This document shows, piece after piece, positions 61,148-64,000 of a stretch of DNA of 64,000 nucleotides (positions within the stretch are counted from its first letter, which is position 1; each line of letters begins with the position of its first letter). The stretch comes from Agrobacterium larrymoorei (GTDB lineage: Bacteria; Pseudomonadota; Alphaproteobacteria; Rhizobiales; Rhizobiaceae): positions 1,831,553-1,895,552 of the forward strand of contig NZ_JAUTBL010000001.1 in the NCBI RefSeq assembly GCF_030819275.1. The letters are read 5' to 3'. The notes beneath the pieces were generated by a model. That model saw nothing but the letters and a program-made list of their open reading frames with translations, made no database searches and was not told the origin of the DNA. The position numbers and the translations under genes were made by a program.

Positions 61148-62119
61148 ATGAATGACACCGAGGCTGATCGCGGCCGGGACGCCGAGGCACCACAGGATAT
61201 TCCCGCCAAGGGCCTGCGCGATGTCTTCTGGCGCGTGACAAAGGCAATCATCGCCGATCGTGTGACCTTGATCGCCGCCGGCGTCACCTACTTCATGTTG
61301 CTATCGCTGTTTCCAGCAATGGGTGCCTTGGTGGCGCTTTATGGATTTTTCGCGGATCCGACTGCCATTATGGGCCATATCAGCTTCCTGGCCGGTGTTT
61401 TTCCCCCTGGGTCGTTTGATTTGATATTGAACCAGCTGACATCTCTCACACAGCAGGCGACATCGACAAGAAGTCTGGCGTTCTTTGGTGGTTTGCTCGT
61501 TGCCATCTGGAGCGCCAATAGCGGCATGAAAGCTTTGTTCGATGCAATGAACGTCGCCTATCGCGAAGATGAAAAGCGCAGCCTGGTTCGCTTGAACCTG
61601 TTATCGCTGGGTTTTACCTTTTGCGCGCTTGTTGTTGCGATCGTCCTGATCTCAGCGATCGGCATCCTGCCCGCAGTCTTGCATTATCTTTGGCTTGATG
61701 ACTGGCAGGAGCTTCTTGCCCGTCTAGCACGCTGGCCATTCATCATGCTTGTGTTTGGGTGCGGCATATCGATGATCTATCGGTATGGACCGAGCCGTGA
61801 GGAAGCAAAGATCAAATGGCTGAGTTGGGGTGTCATTTTCAGTACGGTGCTTTGGTTGGTTGCCTCTATCCTGTTTTCTTTCTATCTTGAGAATTTCGCG
61901 AACTATAATGCAACATACGGGACTCTCGGGGCTCTGATCGGTCTGATGGTCTGGGTGTGGATTTCGGTCATCATCTTGATCGTCGGCGCTGAAATCAATG
62001 CCGAGCTCGAGCATCAAACGCGCGAGGATTCAACGACTGGTGCGCCGAAGCCTATGGGAGAGCGGGGCGCGTTCGTTGCCGACACCATTGGCGAAGCGGT
62101 CAGCGATGGCAGTCGATGA
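61148..62119 (+). CDS. YihY/BrkB-family inner-membrane protein
   Basis: A 323-residue protein with six hydrophobic helices. Family hallmarks are RVTLIAAGVTYFMLLSLFPAMGALVALYGFF early, SANSGMKALFDAMNVAYREDEKRS in the middle and NYNATYGTLGALIGLMVWVWISVIILIVGAEINAELEH near the end. The family was once taken for RNase BN. Its transport or envelope function is undefined. The start at 61148 has GGAG at a distance of about 11 bases. The charged cytoplasmic N-terminus precedes TM1. Confidence 0.9.
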   Translation: MNDTEADRGRDAEAPQDIPAKGLRDVFWRVTKAIIADRVTLIAAGVTYFMLLSLFPAMGALVALYGFFADPTAIMGHISFLAGVFPPGSFDLILNQLTSLTQQATSTRSLAFFGGLLVAIWSANSGMKALFDAMNVAYREDEKRSLVRLNLLSLGFTFCALVVAIVLISAIGILPAVLHYLWLDDWQELLARLARWPFIMLVFGCGISMIYRYGPSREEAKIKWLSWGVIFSTVLWLVASILFSFYLENFANYNATYGTLGALIGLMVWVWISVIILIVGAEINAELEHQTREDSTTGAPKPMGERGAFVADTIGEAVSDGSR

Positions 62120-62272
62120 CTGAATAGGCGTCTAATTTTGCAAGGAACGGCGATTAGTGTGCTGCGCAGAAGCACAAAAGGCTTTTGGTGCCGGGGTCAC
62201 GTGTTCCAGCGGCATATACGCGATTACGAACCGAGTAGGGCGGTTGCGTTAGGCACGGATCGACTAGGCCTG

Positions 62273-62304
62273 GATGGCCCTGGCAAAGTTGACGGGGCCA
62301 TTTT
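62273..62304. terminator. Possible bidirectional terminator between YihY and cspA
   Basis: Arms ATGGCCC and GGGCCAT enclose a short loop, followed on the plus strand by TTTTGCTTT. It lies 4 bases beyond the cspA stop and about 150 bases after the YihY stop, in the right place to end both convergent transcripts. The stem is short. Confidence 0.4.
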
Positions 62305-62308
62305 GCTT

Positions 62309-62512
62309 TCACAGAACAGTAACGTTCTCGGCTTTCGACTTGCCGGTCTTGCGATCCTGGCCGACATCGTAGCTGACCTTCTGACCGTCGGTCAAAGCGC
62401 CGCCGAAGCTGACACCAGAGATGTGAACGAAGACGTCTGGGCCGCCGTTGTCTGGGGTGATGAAGCCGAACCCCTTATCCTGTGCGAAAAATTTTACTGT
62501 ACCGGTTGCCAT
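62309..62512 (-). CDS. cspA: Cold-shock domain protein (CspA family)
   Basis: A 67-residue single OB-fold RNA chaperone. Both RNP motifs are intact: KGFGFITPD (RNP1) and VFVHIS (RNP2), within TGTVKFFAQDKGFGF at the start and VSYDVGQDRKTGKSKAENV at the end. A GAGGAC ribosome site precedes the ATG. Rhizobial genomes carry several paralogues, some cold-inducible and some constitutive. Which one this is cannot be told. Confidence 0.95.
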   Translation of the reverse strand: MATGTVKFFAQDKGFGFITPDNGGPDVFVHISGVSFGGALTDGQKVSYDVGQDRKTGKSKAENVTVL

Positions 62513-63852
62513 AATGTCCTCGTCTGTTGATCACGAGGTCAGCCCAATATCGACTATGAGGCGGAACTTCAAGTTTTTCCGCATGGTGCGAGGATTGTGA
62601 TATCCGCACACCCACAAAATCGAGATGAGTTCGATGGTAAGTCCGCCGTCTCGTGTGGGTGAAAAACAGCCGTAGCTGACAGAGTGAAACGTCGACGGAT
62701 CAAGTACGGATTTATCCCACGCGATCGGTTGCGGGCTCCAGAGCTTTCTTGCACAAACCCAGGTATCGCGATCAATCTAGTGACGAAAATCACGGCATTC
62801 GATTTCAGACTTGAGCCGGTCGATGCCGCCATTCATTTCGGACGGGGAGAATGGAGCAGTGGTCAGCTGACGTTGCTTCGGCAGGAAATCGTTTTGCCAG
62901 AATGTAGTTCGCACCTGCGTGTTAAAAAACTCGCCCGCTCAGGTGTCAATTCAGTTTCACTCCCTTTAACCAGCCAGGCTACCAGTGATAAGAGGTACCT
63001 TGACATCTTCCGAAATTGAGGACGCCAACACGTTGCCAGGCTCCAATTGTCCGTGCTGTGCGAAGTAGAATTGCTTTCCGATATTGTCGAGACCGTTTTT
63101 GATCGTTGCGTTCGGTGTGAGCGTCGTCGCGACCATCGCGACGTGCACGCAGTGATATCCGCCACATTGGTGGTGCAAAGTAAGCGGAAAGCTGACCCCA
63201 TCTGGCGTCAGCAGCGCGGGCTCCGTTACTGCATAGAGACTTGTCTTAAACTGTGAGCTTCTATGGCCCAGTAGCAAAATCGGCGATCTCATACCGTGGA
63301 ACTACAAGACCTGAACGGCCTCAGCTTGTCGCTTACGTTGAATGTCTCCGGGCGCGCCCGCAGCAAATTTTATTATTCGTCCACGCCACTTGAATAACCC
63401 GGTGGGTTGGTGGCGAAAAGGCGGAAGCTGGACTTGCCCATGCTTGCCTGCTTGTAACGCAACTTAGCGTCGGCGATGGAGACTCGCCTTCGGCAACAAC
63501 GACTGTCTAAATGAGATCATTCACGATCGTCATAAGCTGGCGCGCGGTCTGCTCTTCGCCTTTGTTGCGAGCCGGTTAGGTAACTTCCGAAAGAGCATCT
63601 CTGCTTATACTGTGTTATTAGGATAATATACCCTTTAGCGACTTAGGGTTGAGTGTGCCGTAATAGCGGTTCAGGTTGGTTTAGGGTTGGGATCGGCACA
63701 GGTTTGTTGGATGCGAAAACATATAATTATATAAATTTATCATTAGGGCATGCAGTTTGGATTTGGCATATATAGATCGCGCTTGTTGGCGGGACGGATA
63801 AGTGAACGGTTAAGGCGGTTGATTTTATAGGTTTTAGGCATGTGGAATTTAT
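62513..63852. other. Gene-poor subtelomeric region
   Basis: About 1.34 kb between cspA and the terminal palindrome. The only recognisable coding sequence is a LysR remnant (62714-62930). Beyond 63300 the sequence becomes AT-rich in patches (for example around 63720-63745) and has no protein-like frame. This is what one expects of subtelomeric DNA next to a chromosome end, if the palindrome is a telomere. Confidence 0.55.
62714..62930 (+). pseudogene. Remnant of a LysR-family (GcvA/AmpR-like) regulator
   Basis: The plus strand reads NPGIAINLVTKITAFDFRLE, then PVDAAIHFGRGEW and LRQEIVLPECS, the central part of a LysR substrate-binding domain. The helix-turn-helix and the C-terminal part are absent. 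It is a ~70-codon fragment stranded near the chromosome end, unrelated to the LysR gene at 190. Confidence 0.75.
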
Positions 63853-64000
63853 GGCGAATCTGGAGGGATGCCTAGGCGAGAATGCACGATGATAACCAGC
63901 GGAGGTAGACCTTAATAACAATATCATGATATTGTTATTAAGGTCTACCTCCGCTGGTTATCATCGTGCATTCTCGCCTAGGCATCCCTCCAGATTCGCC
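63853..64000. repeat. Perfect 148-bp palindrome, probable read-through of a hairpin telomere
   Basis: Bases 63853-63926 and 63927-64000 are exact reverse complements over 74 bases with no spacer and no mismatch. The centre reads TAATAACAATATCATGATAT and its mirror. In Agrobacterium the linear chromid ends in covalently closed hairpins made by the telomere resolvase TelA, which acts on a short palindrome of this kind (central TCATGA, as I recall it). Sequencing through such a hairpin returns along the other strand and yields exactly this mirror. If so, the DNA ends at 63926/63927 and bases 63927-64000 are the complementary strand. A fold-back assembly artefact is the alternative. Confidence 0.85.

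Noticed and set aside
62966..63292. 108-codon minus-strand ORF in the subtelomeric region
   Set aside because: No recognisable domain or ribosome site, and several overlapping frames are open equally far.
63640..63695. Two TTAGGGTTG-like words reminiscent of eukaryotic telomere repeats
   Set aside because: Only two imperfect, unevenly spaced copies. Bacterial linear replicons do not use such repeats, so this is coincidence.
1..64000. tRNA, rRNA or CRISPR arrays
   Set aside because: I saw no tRNA-like TPsiC or anticodon arms, no rRNA sequence and no regularly spaced repeats while reading the window. A covariance-model scan would be needed to be certain.

Overview
The window looks like the right-hand end of the linear chromid of an Agrobacterium (Rhizobiaceae, Alphaproteobacteria). 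Three things point there. The type VI secretion (T6SS) locus has the two divergent operons and gene order known from A. tumefaciens C58 (imp operon and hcp operon), including the TagF-PppA fusion and the TssL Thr14 phosphosite. A D-carbamoylase is very close to the known Agrobacterium enzyme. The last 148 bases (63853-64000) are a perfect zero-spacer palindrome centred on ATATCATGATAT, which is what an unfolded covalently closed hairpin telomere (the product of the resolvase TelA) looks like. The physical chromosome end would then be at 63926/63927.

Layout. (1) 190-8407: a hydantoin/D-amino-acid catabolic block. A leftward operon encodes a solute-binding protein, an ATPase, two permeases, N-carbamoyl-D-amino acid hydrolase, D-hydantoinase, hydantoin racemase and a frameshifted LysR regulator. 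A D-amino acid aminotransferase is divergent from it. Together they would import a 5-substituted hydantoin or its carbamoyl derivative, racemise it, open it, remove the carbamoyl group and transaminate the D-amino acid to a 2-oxo acid. (2) 8742-25298: ordinary accessory genes. These are MarR, a SnoaL-like protein with a 33-bp palindromic operator, a TctDE-like two-component system beside a citrate/H+ MFS carrier, a haloperoxidase-like hydrolase, a YciF-like ferritin-fold protein with a histone-like tail, a J-domain protein, a chemoreceptor, a cyanide-insensitive bd oxidase (cydA-cydB-cydX), a secreted alpha/beta hydrolase and a Wza-like lipoprotein.

(3) 25339-44144 (minus): the T6SS core operon tssA-tssB-tssC41-tssC40-tagJ-tssE-tssF-tssG-fha-tssK-tssL-tssM-(tagF-pppA)-ppkA, tightly packed with many stop/start overlaps. 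(4) 44252-54186 (plus): clpV, hcp, an unknown gene, vgrG, a DUF4123 chaperone/adaptor, an HNH/EndoVII-type toxin split by a one-base frameshift, a SUKH immunity protein, an unknown gene and PAAR. (5) 54187-58856: a decayed effector/immunity graveyard. It holds a vgrG fragment with an internal deletion, an orphan SUFU-type immunity gene, an IS5/IS427-like insertion sequence, a broken ORF, a secreted protein, a glycine-zipper fragment and a DUF3396 immunity gene. (6) 58857-63852: an IS3 orfA remnant, an ArsB-family permease, a YihY/BrkB membrane protein, a cold-shock protein, a LysR remnant and gene-poor subtelomeric DNA.

All identifications come from reading the sequence and from memory of the families. 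No database search was possible.
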